Shown: in pieces, positions 1 through 8,189 of the stretch | How the letters are laid out: the number at the start of each line of letters is the position of its first letter | How positions within the stretch are numbered: position 1 is the first letter of the stretch | Assembly: GCA_021802085.1 (NCBI GenBank) | Contig: JAKAAZ010000012.1 | Coordinates: forward strand, 1 to 27,606 | Length of the DNA stretch: 27,606 nt | Direction: 5' to 3' | Origin: Acidobacteriota bacterium | Lineage (GTDB): Bacteria; Acidobacteriota; Terriglobia; Terriglobales; Acidobacteriaceae | Made by a program: the position numbers and the translations under genes | Notes under the pieces: model-generated | Databases searched by the model: none | Seen by the model: only the letters and a program-made list of their open reading frames with translations | What the model was told of the DNA's origin: nothing

Positions 1-552
1 CGGTCTCGGTCTTCGAGAAAACCCAGATTTCATGCGCCTTCCAGCCATTTCTATCCCATACTGACTTGTCTGTATTCGCTAACCAACTGAATCTATTCTA
101 GTTCTAGCCGGACACTAGTGTCGCCAAATATTTCCTTATCGGAAGAGATTTCCGGGTGCGCGACATAAAGTGGGAAATTATCGTACCTCAACCTCAGGAG
201 CCACCATTTTCGAGCGAATCCGGCACATTTTGGGCTCTGCTGGTAGGGGTCGCGGTCAGCGGAGCCTGGAGCAGCCCAGTCAGGATTGTCTGTATACCGG
301 GTACGTTCAGATTATCGATGCTTTTCTGGGATTTCGACAAAGTCTCCACTTTCACGTCGCACCCGCGTACTCCTGTGGGCAGAAACATCGCCGCCGGCCT
401 GTGATATCCTAAAGAAGAATGGGGACGTGCGCCCTGGCGTCATGAGTACGCCTACGAGTTGGCCTGCCGTCGCGGCTTCGAACCGCATCCAGAATTGTCT
501 TGCCCACGGACAAACGAACTCTCAAATCAGCATCTCCAAAAGAGGGGCACCT
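1..552. other. Non-coding region upstream of rpoD
   Basis: No convincing gene is seen on either strand here. The rpoD frame stays open back to a TTG at 286, but the residues before position 553 show no sigma-factor similarity and read like translated leader. I see no hairpin followed by a T-run and no sigma70 promoter that I trust. The region presumably holds the rpoD promoter and a long 5' leader (inference). Confidence 0.5.
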
Positions 553-2250
<1,698 letters not shown>

Positions 2251-2292
2251 CGGGACAACTCACTTTGAGCAGTTTCCAAGGGGCAGCTTTTC

Positions 2293-3348
2293 TTATCCCC
2301 TCGAATTCAATGGCGTCAAAATGATTTTGCTGGCCTCGCCACTCTTCAGCAGTTCCATCCCATGGGCAAATTCCGCCATCGGAAGCCGATGCGTGATGAC
2401 GGGCGATAAGTCGAGTTTGCCGGCCCTCAGCAACGCCTCCATCTGGAACCATGTCTCATACATTTTGCGGCCATTGATGCCCAAAACCGTTGCGCCCTTG
2501 AAGATAATGTCGCGCGCGAAATCAATCTCTACGGGTTTAGCAGGAATGCCCAGCAGCGAAACCCTGCCGCCTGTCCGCAATATCTCAAAGCCGAGCCGCA
2601 TACCATCGGCATGACCGGACATTTCCAGCACCACATCGACACCGATCCCGTCCGTTGTTTTGGCAATCTCGGCGGCTACATCGTCGCGCGTGGGATCCAG
2701 AACATAGTCGGCATGCATCTCCTGTGCCAGTTTGCGGCGATGTTCGTTCACTTCCAGCGCATAGACCGCGGAAGCGCCGCAAGCTCGCGCCACAGCAATG
2801 GCGAACAATCCAATCGGTCCACAGCCGACGACTGCAACGCTGCGCGCGGCAATCTCTCCGGCCAGCACCGAGTGTACGGCGTTGCCCAGTGGGTCAAGGA
2901 TGGAGCCGTATTCGCGGGGCAGCGCAGGATCGAGTTTCCAGATGTTCGATTCTGGAATAACAACGTAATTGGCGAAAGCGCCGTTCGAATCCACACCAAT
3001 AATTCTTACGTTCTGGCACACGTGCGCCTGGCCGATGCGGCACTGCAGACACTTGCCGCACGCAACATGCATTTCAGCGGAGACAAAATCGCCGGGCCGC
3101 ACAGTGGTAACGTGTTCGCCGGCTTCGACGACGGTACCGCAGAACTCGTGTCCAGGAATCAGCGGCGGCCGGAGACGTCCCTGGGCCCATGGATCCCAAT
3201 CGTAGATATGAACGTCGGTGCCGCAAACGCTGGCCGACTCGACCTTCACCAACACCTCGCTGGGTCCATAGGAAGGAACGGGCACTTCGCGGATTTCGAC
3301 GCCAGGATGTGCTCCTGTTTTTACAATGGCCTGCATGGTTTGGGACAT
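2293..3348 (-). CDS. tdh: L-threonine 3-dehydrogenase (zinc, MDR family)
   Basis: NAD-dependent oxidation of L-threonine to 2-amino-3-ketobutyrate, a cytosolic threonine catabolic step. The protein has 351 residues (E. coli Tdh has 341). Catalytic zinc ligands are C42 (SVCGTDVHIYDWD), H67 and E68 (PGHEFCG). The structural zinc cysteines are C97, C100, C103 and C111. The Rossmann motif is GCGPIGLFAIAVA. H94 lies where threonine dehydrogenases carry their diagnostic active-site His (H90 in E. coli, constant offset of 4). ATG 3348 was chosen because GGAG lies 5 bases upstream; an ATG at 3396 would add 16 unrelated residues. The partner gene kbl (2-amino-3-ketobutyrate CoA ligase) is not adjacent. 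The gene converges on rpoD with only 42 bases between stops, and the fold-back element at 3402-3593 sits just upstream of its start, so its promoter lies inside or beside that repeat. Confidence 0.9.
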   Translation of the reverse strand: MSQTMQAIVKTGAHPGVEIREVPVPSYGPSEVLVKVESASVCGTDVHIYDWDPWAQGRLRPPLIPGHEFCGTVVEAGEHVTTVRPGDFVSAEMHVACGKCLQCRIGQAHVCQNVRIIGVDSNGAFANYVVIPESNIWKLDPALPREYGSILDPLGNAVHSVLAGEIAARSVAVVGCGPIGLFAIAVARACGASAVYALEVNEHRRKLAQEMHADYVLDPTRDDVAAEIAKTTDGIGVDVVLEMSGHADGMRLGFEILRTGGRVSLLGIPAKPVEIDFARDIIFKGATVLGINGRKMYETWFQMEALLRAGKLDLSPVITHRLPMAEFAHGMELLKSGEASKIILTPLNSRG

Positions 3349-3401
3349 GTTGTCTCCACAAGAAAAGACCTGGCCCGGACAGCAAGGCCAAAACATTTTA
3401 G

Positions 3402-3593
3402 AGCGGATTTACAGTTATGTAGTCATTTGTGGCAGGGAGTCATTCTGAACGAAGGTCGGTCGCCTGGGCGACGCGACCGCAGTGAAGAATCCAGAAGGTA
3501 TGCGCATCGTAAACTCTGCCATCACCCTCTGGATTCTTCGCTGCGCACAGAACGACTCATCTCATTTTTGAATACAGTACCTGTAAATCCGCT
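3402..3593. repeat. Fold-back (MITE-like) repeat with 13-bp terminal inverted repeats
   Basis: The element is bounded by a perfect 13-bp inverted repeat (AGCGGATTTACAG at 3402-3414, CTGTAAATCCGCT at 3581-3593). Inside are further nested inverted segments. GAGTCATTCTG near 3437 pairs with CAGAACGACTC near 3548, with one mismatch. GAAGAATCCAGAAGGT at 3484-3499 pairs with ACCCTCTGGATTCTTC at 3524-3539, with one mismatch. Most of the 192 bp can therefore fold on itself. It has no coding capacity. The GTCATTCTG...GAAGAATCC core resembles a repeat I associate with Acidobacteriota genomes (from memory, not checked). Confidence 0.75.
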
Positions 3594-3632
3594 TCAGTGT
3601 ATCAGTAGACGAAACAGGCTCTGCGCCGCGGT

Positions 3633-4673
3633 TCATTCCGCGGAAGGTCGATGATCGCTTCCATCGTCGCTTTCGTGGCGGCTGCGCAATTGTTTTTCGA
3701 CCCGCTGGACGGCTTCTTCCGCGATCGCCGCGTTGTCGCCGAAACCATTCAGCCAGTAAACATCGGGCTCTCGCCGAAACCATGTTGTTTGCCGTTTCGC
3801 ATAATGGCGATGCCCCTGTTGCGTCGCCGCTATGGCATCTGCCAGTGAAAGATCGCCCCGCAACAGCATAATGGCCTGCTTATACCCGAGCGACGTCAGG
3901 GGCCGGCAATTCGCGCCATAGCGGGCCAGCAATCGCTCCGTCTCCTCGACCAGCCCATTGGAAAACATTGCGGCGGCCCGACGATCGATGCGAGCATACA
4001 GTTCGGTCCGCGGCGGATTCAAACCCAGGCGCAGAATGCGGAACCCGCGCAGCGGATCCCGTCCCACTTGCCAGGCGGTGGACATGGGCTGCCGCATCGC
4101 CAGCGTCACCTCAATCGCGCGAATGACTTTCGACACGTCGTTGGGATGAATGCGCGCGGCCGAGATCGAATCAACCCGCTGCAATATCCGCGCCAAATAG
4201 CTGCCGCCGCGTTCTTTCTCCAGTTCACGCAGCCGCGCCCGCAACGACTCGAATCGCGGCGGACCGGGAAACAGGCCATCCAGCAACGCGCGCAGATAGA
4301 GACCTGTTCCACCTGCCACAATCGGCAGGCTGCCACGCGCGGCGATGGCAGCAAGAATGCCACGGGCATCGCGAGCATAGTCCCCCGCCGTATACGGCTG
4401 GTCCGGTGAAACCACATCGAGCATGTGATGCGGAACTCTGGCGCGTTCCTCAGGGGAAGGTTTCGCGGTCCCAATCTCCAATTCGCGATACACGGCGACC
4501 GAATCGCAACTGACAATCTCGCCAGTAAATTGTTCGGCCAGGTGCACAGCAAGAGAAGTTTTCCCGCTGGCGGTTGCACCATGCAGCACCACCAACCACG
4601 GTTCGGAACCATCCGGACGTGTGTCGGGCGGATGGCCGGACTGGCTCTCCTCATACTGCAGATGGGCGACCAT
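3633..4673 (-). CDS. miaA: tRNA dimethylallyltransferase MiaA
   Basis: Transfers a dimethylallyl group to N6 of A37 in tRNAs that read codons starting with U. The protein has 346 residues from ATG 4673. The P-loop is GATASGKTS (residues 32-40). It is followed by the MiaA signature SCDSVAVYRELEIGTAKP (55-72), PHHMLDVVSPDQPYTAGDYA, and AGGTGLYLRALLDG, which contains the substrate-channel motif. The C-terminal part has LTSLGYKQAI and the typical ending RHYAKRQTTWFRREPDVYWL. ATG 4673 has GCGGAG a few bases upstream; a TTG at 4709 is in frame and possible. The gene lies 84 bases downstream of the 46-codon ORF on the same strand and may share its transcript with tonB. Confidence 0.95.
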   Translation of the reverse strand: MVAHLQYEESQSGHPPDTRPDGSEPWLVVLHGATASGKTSLAVHLAEQFTGEIVSCDSVAVYRELEIGTAKPSPEERARVPHHMLDVVSPDQPYTAGDYARDARGILAAIAARGSLPIVAGGTGLYLRALLDGLFPGPPRFESLRARLRELEKERGGSYLARILQRVDSISAARIHPNDVSKVIRAIEVTLAMRQPMSTAWQVGRDPLRGFRILRLGLNPPRTELYARIDRRAAAMFSNGLVEETERLLARYGANCRPLTSLGYKQAIMLLRGDLSLADAIAATQQGHRHYAKRQTTWFRREPDVYWLNGFGDNAAIAEEAVQRVEKQLRSRHESDDGSDHRPSAE

Positions 4674-4757
4674 GGTGCTCCGCAGCCTCGCCAGGGAAAG
4701 GCTGCGCAATCCTTCCTCTCTACTCCTTATGCCTGCGGAAGAGCGCCGGTCCGGTCG

Positions 4758-4898
4758 CTACCACAGCCTCCACCAGCCGGCCAGAAAGATGGCGTGCCAG
4801 CCCGCGCGCACAGCGCAGAAGAGGATGATCGCAAGCGCAATCCATACCAGGCCGACCGCCTGGCGACGCCGCAGGGTACGTTCCGCAGGGGCGATCAT
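4758..4898 (-). CDS. Small membrane protein (46 aa), coupled to the tonB-like gene
   Basis: The ORF starts with an ATG that overlaps the TGA of the upstream tonB-like gene (ATGA), the usual arrangement for translational coupling, and ends at TAG 4758-4760. The protein begins MIAPAERTLRRRQAVG, has one hydrophobic helix (LVWIALAIILFCAV), and ends in an aromatic tail (FLAGWWRLW). The arginine cluster before the helix suggests that the N-terminus stays in the cytoplasm. No function is recognised. The position suggests a role with the TonB-like protein (inference). The chance that it is spurious is lowered by the exact overlap and the coherent single-helix layout. Confidence 0.6.
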   Translation of the reverse strand: MIAPAERTLRRRQAVGLVWIALAIILFCAVRAGWHAIFLAGWWRLW

Positions 4899-6055
4899 TG
4901 CTGGGTGTACTGGCCTGTGTCCTCGTTGTAGAGGAAGTAGAAGCGCAGCGCCAGGAATGGCCCTTTGAATTTCTTTGGCAAGGGCGGAAATGGGCTGGCT
5001 CCCGTAATGCCGCCCCAGGCAGCTCGATCCAGCGAAACGTCTCCGGACGGCAGGATCAGCTGCATCTGCTTGATGCTGCCGTCCGGCATGATGATGAACT
5101 GGATGGCAACCTTACCCTGTTTCAACAGGGGAGCACGGGCCGCCTCAGGAATCAGCAGGTCCCAACTCGCCTGCGTCGCCTGAATCACCTGGCGAAGATA
5201 CGGGCCAAAATCCACGCCCATCGTGTCGCTGAGGACTTCCACTCCAGATTGCACGCCAGGATGCGCGACCGGCGCATTCTCTCCATTGTCGCCCCCTTGC
5301 CCGTCGGATCGAGCGGCATTTCGTTCCGCCTGACGGATGATGTCGCCAACCGACATGTCGGGCTGGTTGGAAGCCTGGTTCTGTTGCGACTTCGACTGCG
5401 ATTGCGATTGCGACTGCGCAGCCTGCTCCCGCTCCATGGCCGACCTGCTCGCGCTGGGCGCGGAAGGAAGCGCCTGGGTAGGACGATGCACCGGTGGAGA
5501 AGGCTGGGTGGCGCGGGCCTGCTGCCGCGGCCGGGGAGTCGGCTGTTGCGGCTGGGGAGCTGGCTGCTGCGCCTGTTGCGCCTTTTGCTGTGGCTGTGGC
5601 GGCGGGGAAGGCCGGCCCGCGCGCCGCATGGCCTGCAACTCCTCAATCGTTTTTTGATCGAGCGTGGGGTGCTTGGTCTGGGCGATATGATTCTGGTCGG
5701 AAATGATATTCGTCGGCGGAGGCGGGGGCGGCTTCTTCACCAAATCCGGAGGCATGTTCAGGTACACCATGTCCTTTTGCTTCTCCGGCGTGACTGGCAT
5801 GGGATTGATGACCCTAGCGGGCTGGAGAAATTTCATCCTGGGCCCATAAAATATCCACCAGAAGACCAGCAGATGGAAGATGAGCGAAACCCAGATGGCC
5901 TCGCGCACCCGGGCAGACAGCCGCTCTCCCTCCAAGGCGTCGATAACATCGAGCAACTCATGGGGTGGACGAGAATCGTAACGAGCACGCAAACGGTCGA
6001 ACTTCGGCTCTACTGGTTTCTCGGGCGGACTCGGAGGCGTTTCGGTTGCGGCCAT
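4895..6055 (-). CDS. TonB-family energy transducer
   Basis: Periplasm-spanning protein of the TonB type, which passes proton-motive energy from ExbB/ExbD to outer-membrane receptors. The protein has 386 residues. A cytoplasmic N-terminal segment of about 50 residues precedes one transmembrane helix (residues 53-70, IWVSLIFHLLVFWWIF). Next comes a Pro/Gln/Ser-rich linker (about 100-240, with runs such as PPPPPP and QSQSQSQS) that would span the periplasm. The C-terminal domain (about 310-386) has the TonB_C pattern: GKVAIQFIIMPDGSIKQMQL, then GASPFPPLPKKFKG and LRFYFLYN. ATG 6055 was chosen; the adjacent TTG 6058 is an alternative, and no strong ribosome-binding site is seen. exbB and exbD are not in the window. 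The long cytoplasmic stretch before the helix is unlike short classical TonB N-termini. Confidence 0.8.
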   Translation of the reverse strand: MAATETPPSPPEKPVEPKFDRLRARYDSRPPHELLDVIDALEGERLSARVREAIWVSLIFHLLVFWWIFYGPRMKFLQPARVINPMPVTPEKQKDMVYLNMPPDLVKKPPPPPPTNIISDQNHIAQTKHPTLDQKTIEELQAMRRAGRPSPPPQPQQKAQQAQQPAPQPQQPTPRPRQQARATQPSPPVHRPTQALPSAPSASRSAMEREQAAQSQSQSQSKSQQNQASNQPDMSVGDIIRQAERNAARSDGQGGDNGENAPVAHPGVQSGVEVLSDTMGVDFGPYLRQVIQATQASWDLLIPEAARAPLLKQGKVAIQFIIMPDGSIKQMQLILPSGDVSLDRAAWGGITGASPFPPLPKKFKGPFLALRFYFLYNEDTGQYTQQ

Positions 6056-6168
6056 CAAAATTCGACAACACTGACCTTATAGTAATTACCACGCAGTGGG
6101 ACCAGCGTCCATAGCGCGTACTCGTTCCCATTGTCTCATTCTTTGCCCACTCTAGTCCCTACTCCTAA

Positions 6169-6699
6169 ATGGTTTCCCGTGAAGGTAGAATCGCATATGT
6201 GAACGCCGTCGTTATTACCGTAAGCGATTCCTGCGCCAGGGGCCTGCGTGTCGACCGTTCCGGACCCGCCGTCGTCGATCGCCTCCGGCAAGCCGGTTTT
6301 ACTGTGGAACGTAGCCTGATTGTTCCCGACGATGTGGCGCAAATTTCACTCGCAATACGAGATCAGGCTGAGCAAGCGCGGCTGGTGGTTACTGCCGGAG
6401 GCACCGGGATCGCCGCCCGCGACGTCACGCCCGAGGCAACGCGTGCGGTATGCGAGCGCACCCTGGATGGATTCGGGGAGCACATGCGCCGCGAGGGATT
6501 GAAACATACTCCCTTTGCCCCCATGAGCCGCGCCGTTTCCGGCACCCTGGGCAGCAGCTTGGTTGTCAATGTTCCAGGCAATCCGCAGGCCGCGATCCAA
6601 TCGCTGGAGGCTGTTCTTCATCTAATTCCCCACGCGCTGGCCCTATTGTCAGGCGATACGGAGCATGCTGACCCCAACCATGCATCCGAGAAAGAATAA
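6169..6699 (+). CDS. Molybdopterin adenylyltransferase (MogA/MoaB family)
   Basis: A 176-residue protein of the MoCF-binding fold, expected to adenylate molybdopterin before molybdenum insertion. Visible motifs are VVITVSDSCARG at the N-terminus, LVVTAGGTGIAARDVTPEAT (the TGGTG nucleotide/pterin loop), the conserved MSRAVSGTLGSSLVVNVPGNPQAA region, and a C-terminal LHLIPHALALL helix. This pattern fits MogA or MoaB better than the longer MoeA. I cannot separate MogA from MoaB by eye, so no symbol is given. ATG 6169 is the first start; GTG 6199, eleven codons in, is possible. The gene is divergent from the tonB-like gene with 113 bases between starts. No other molybdenum-cofactor gene is nearby. 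Confidence 0.85.
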   Translation: MVSREGRIAYVNAVVITVSDSCARGLRVDRSGPAVVDRLRQAGFTVERSLIVPDDVAQISLAIRDQAEQARLVVTAGGTGIAARDVTPEATRAVCERTLDGFGEHMRREGLKHTPFAPMSRAVSGTLGSSLVVNVPGNPQAAIQSLEAVLHLIPHALALLSGDTEHADPNHASEKE

Positions 6700-6815
6700 G
6701 GCGGCTCGAACCTGCTCGCATGACAGGAAAACCGCTGTACGATGAGCTGACAACTGCACATTCAAGCAAGCTATTGCCTTCAGTTACCCTTGGAAATACC
6801 TGTAGAAAACTATCG

Positions 6816-7457
6816 ATGCGTACATTTTGGAAACTCGTCCATCACTGGAAAATCGCGTTGCTGCTCTTCCTGAAACCTCTCGGCTTCTGGGGTGTGGGTG
6901 TGCTTGCCGTCATCGATGCCAGCTCGATCGCTGTCCCCATGGACCTGATCATTGCCGGGTATGTGTGGAATGACCGCAGTCACTTCTGGCTATACGCGAT
7001 TATCGGCGCGCTAGGCGCCGCGGTGGGCGCGCTGGTGCCCTTCTACATTGGACGTACAGGTGGCGAATGGGTGCTGCTCAAGCGCGTCAAGCGGTCGAAA
7101 TACGACCAGATGCGCGCGCGTTTTGACCGCCATCACTGGTTGGCCGTTCTGGTGCCGGCCGCTATGCCTCCGCCTTTCCCGTTCAAGCTGTTCGCGTTTG
7201 GCGCAGGCGTCTTTGAAATGCGCGTGTTTCCCTATATGGCTGCCGTGTTTTTAGGGCGGACCGCCCATTATCTGGTGACCGCCATCCTCGTGATCCGCTT
7301 TGGCCCGGAGATTATGACCTTGATCGGTCGACATTCGCCATTGCTGCTCACTCTATTTGCGATCCTCGTAACGGTGTTCATCCTCTACGATATTTTCCGG
7401 CGCAAACGCAGGCGTCGAAAGCAAGACCAGCGCATTGGGCCGGTCACTCCATTTTGA
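6816..7457 (+). CDS. DedA/VTT-domain (SNARE-associated, YqaA-like) membrane protein
   Basis: A 213-residue polytopic inner-membrane protein. The VTT (SNARE_assoc) pattern is visible as hydrophobic segments near residues 16-46 (LLFLKPLGFWGVGVLAVIDAS) and 60-85 (FWLYAIIGALGAAVGALVPFYIGR). The conserved re-entrant region follows, with LVPAAMPPPFPFKLFAFGAG, then GRTAHYLVTAILVIRFG and a last helix before a very basic tail (RRKRRRRKQ). Family members are linked to lipid scrambling or transport and to membrane homeostasis; the substrate here is unknown. An ATG at 6720 would add 32 non-membrane residues, so I prefer ATG 6816, but neither has a strong ribosome-binding site. The gene follows the mogA-like gene on the same strand. 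Confidence 0.8.
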   Translation: MRTFWKLVHHWKIALLLFLKPLGFWGVGVLAVIDASSIAVPMDLIIAGYVWNDRSHFWLYAIIGALGAAVGALVPFYIGRTGGEWVLLKRVKRSKYDQMRARFDRHHWLAVLVPAAMPPPFPFKLFAFGAGVFEMRVFPYMAAVFLGRTAHYLVTAILVIRFGPEIMTLIGRHSPLLLTLFAILVTVFILYDIFRRKRRRRKQDQRIGPVTPF

Positions 7458-7483
7458 CTAGGGAAGGAGGCCTTGCGCCTGCT

Positions 7484-7673
7484 GCCGGTCGCTACATGAG
7501 AAGAGGGTTTCGGAGCGGACATCGATGACGTTTCCCTGAGCCGACTTTGACCGGCCTAAGTGAAACTGCGTCTTGAGCAGCCTGCGGAGGAGCTGATCGG
7601 GGGCCAGAAGCAGCCTCCAGAGGCCGTTGCAGCCTGCTCGCAGGCCGGATGCGCTGCATAAACTCCTGCCGGC
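7484..7673 (+). ncRNA. ssrS: 6S-like regulatory RNA (candidate ssrS)
   Basis: A closing stem joins the two ends: GCCGG 7484-7488 with CCGGC 7669-7673, GGGTTT 7505-7510 with AAACTC 7660-7665, and AGCG-GA-CATC 7514-7523 with GATGCGCT 7648-7655. The 5' side of the central bubble carries CCCTGAGCCGA (7534-7544), identical to the E. coli 6S segment that templates pRNA. An apical stem forms from CGGCCT 7552-7557 with AGGCCG 7621-7626. The 3' bubble strand contains CAGCCTGC and can form the small hairpin CCTG-CTCG-CAGG, as in 6S RNAs. The length of about 190 nt fits the family. 6S RNA binds sigma70-RNA polymerase and dampens housekeeping transcription in stationary phase. No clear promoter or terminator was found. 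An alternative local hairpin (7527-7572) competes with this fold. Confidence 0.58.
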
Positions 7674-7740
7674 GATCCAAATCCCCCCCGCCGCAACCCC
7701 TTCCAAACCTTATCGACGGATTATGGGATAAGAGTCGCTA

Positions 7741-7769
7741 TTGATTTTTGAAGCGATCTTTCGTAGAAT
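7741..7769 (+). promoter_or_regulatory. Sigma70-type promoter for the 75-residue protein gene
   Basis: TTGATT (7741-7746), a 17-base spacer, and TAGAAT (7764-7769) give a good match to the sigma70 consensus, with the expected transcription start near 7776. The leader would be about 90 bases before ATG 7867. Together with the terminator at 8116-8145 this makes a single-gene transcript. Confidence 0.6.
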
Positions 7770-7866
7770 TGTAGAGGGCTCATATCTTAGCACCCCTCTG
7801 CTAAGCGGATCGCACTATACTCGTTGATACCGCACACATTCTTGCCCGCAAAGGAATAGCGAATTC

Positions 7867-8094
7867 ATGGCAAAACGCCGCGGAAATCCGAACTGGGGCA
7901 AGCCCGAACCGATCGGTCCGGTTGTACCTACGGTTACTTCTTTCGAACAGGTTGTCAAGGAATACAAGTTGACCCCCGACCAGTACATTCGGTCTACTCG
8001 CCTACGGGAATGGGCACGCCGGAACAAAAACTCGAAGTACATTCCAGAAGCGCTTCTTGAAGCGTGGGGTTTTGAGATCGAATCGTCGCTGTAA
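7867..8094 (+). CDS. Conserved-looking small basic protein (75 aa), unknown function
   Basis: A soluble protein of 75 residues with no signal peptide or membrane segment. It begins MAKRRGNPNWGKPEPIGP, a basic, proline-rich, probably flexible stretch. The rest looks helical (FEQVVKEYKL, PDQYIRSTRLREWARRNKNSKYIPEALLEAWGFE) and could fold as a small nucleic-acid-binding or helix-bundle domain, but I recognise no family. AAGGAA lies about 11 bases upstream of ATG 7867. The gene has its own sigma70-like promoter and a rho-independent terminator, so it is a stand-alone transcription unit between the 6S-like RNA and ribBA. That compact architecture suggests an abundantly and independently expressed protein (inference). 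Confidence 0.75.
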   Translation: MAKRRGNPNWGKPEPIGPVVPTVTSFEQVVKEYKLTPDQYIRSTRLREWARRNKNSKYIPEALLEAWGFEIESSL

Positions 8095-8115
8095 AAACAC
8101 AATTTTCTCAGAGAG

Positions 8116-8145
8116 ATGCCACCTCAATCGGGTGGCATTTCTTTT
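8116..8145 (+). terminator. Rho-independent terminator after the 75-residue protein gene
   Basis: A perfect 8-bp stem, ATGCCACC (8116-8123) with GGTGGCAT (8131-8138), closes a 7-base loop and is followed by TTCTTTT. It begins 22 bases after the stop codon and separates this gene from ribBA. Confidence 0.85.
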
Positions 8146-8189
8146 GCCCGCAGAACTAAGCCACAAGGAGTGTCGGTACAATCAATGCA

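Noticed and set aside
2279..2301. Terminator between rpoD and tdh (AGGGG...CCCCT)
   Set aside because: Only five pairs around a 13-base loop, without a T-run; it also overlaps the tdh stop.
2611..3654. 347-codon plus-strand frame opposite tdh
   Set aside because: Antisense to a well-supported enzyme gene and running into the fold-back repeat.
7458..7706. Minus-strand 82-codon frame over the intergenic region
   Set aside because: No family resemblance or ribosome-binding site, and it lies antisense to the 6S-like fold, which explains the sequence better.
8095..8189. FMN riboswitch before the ribBA-like gene
   Set aside because: The space holds only the upstream terminator and about 45 bases; none of the conserved FMN-aptamer segments is present.
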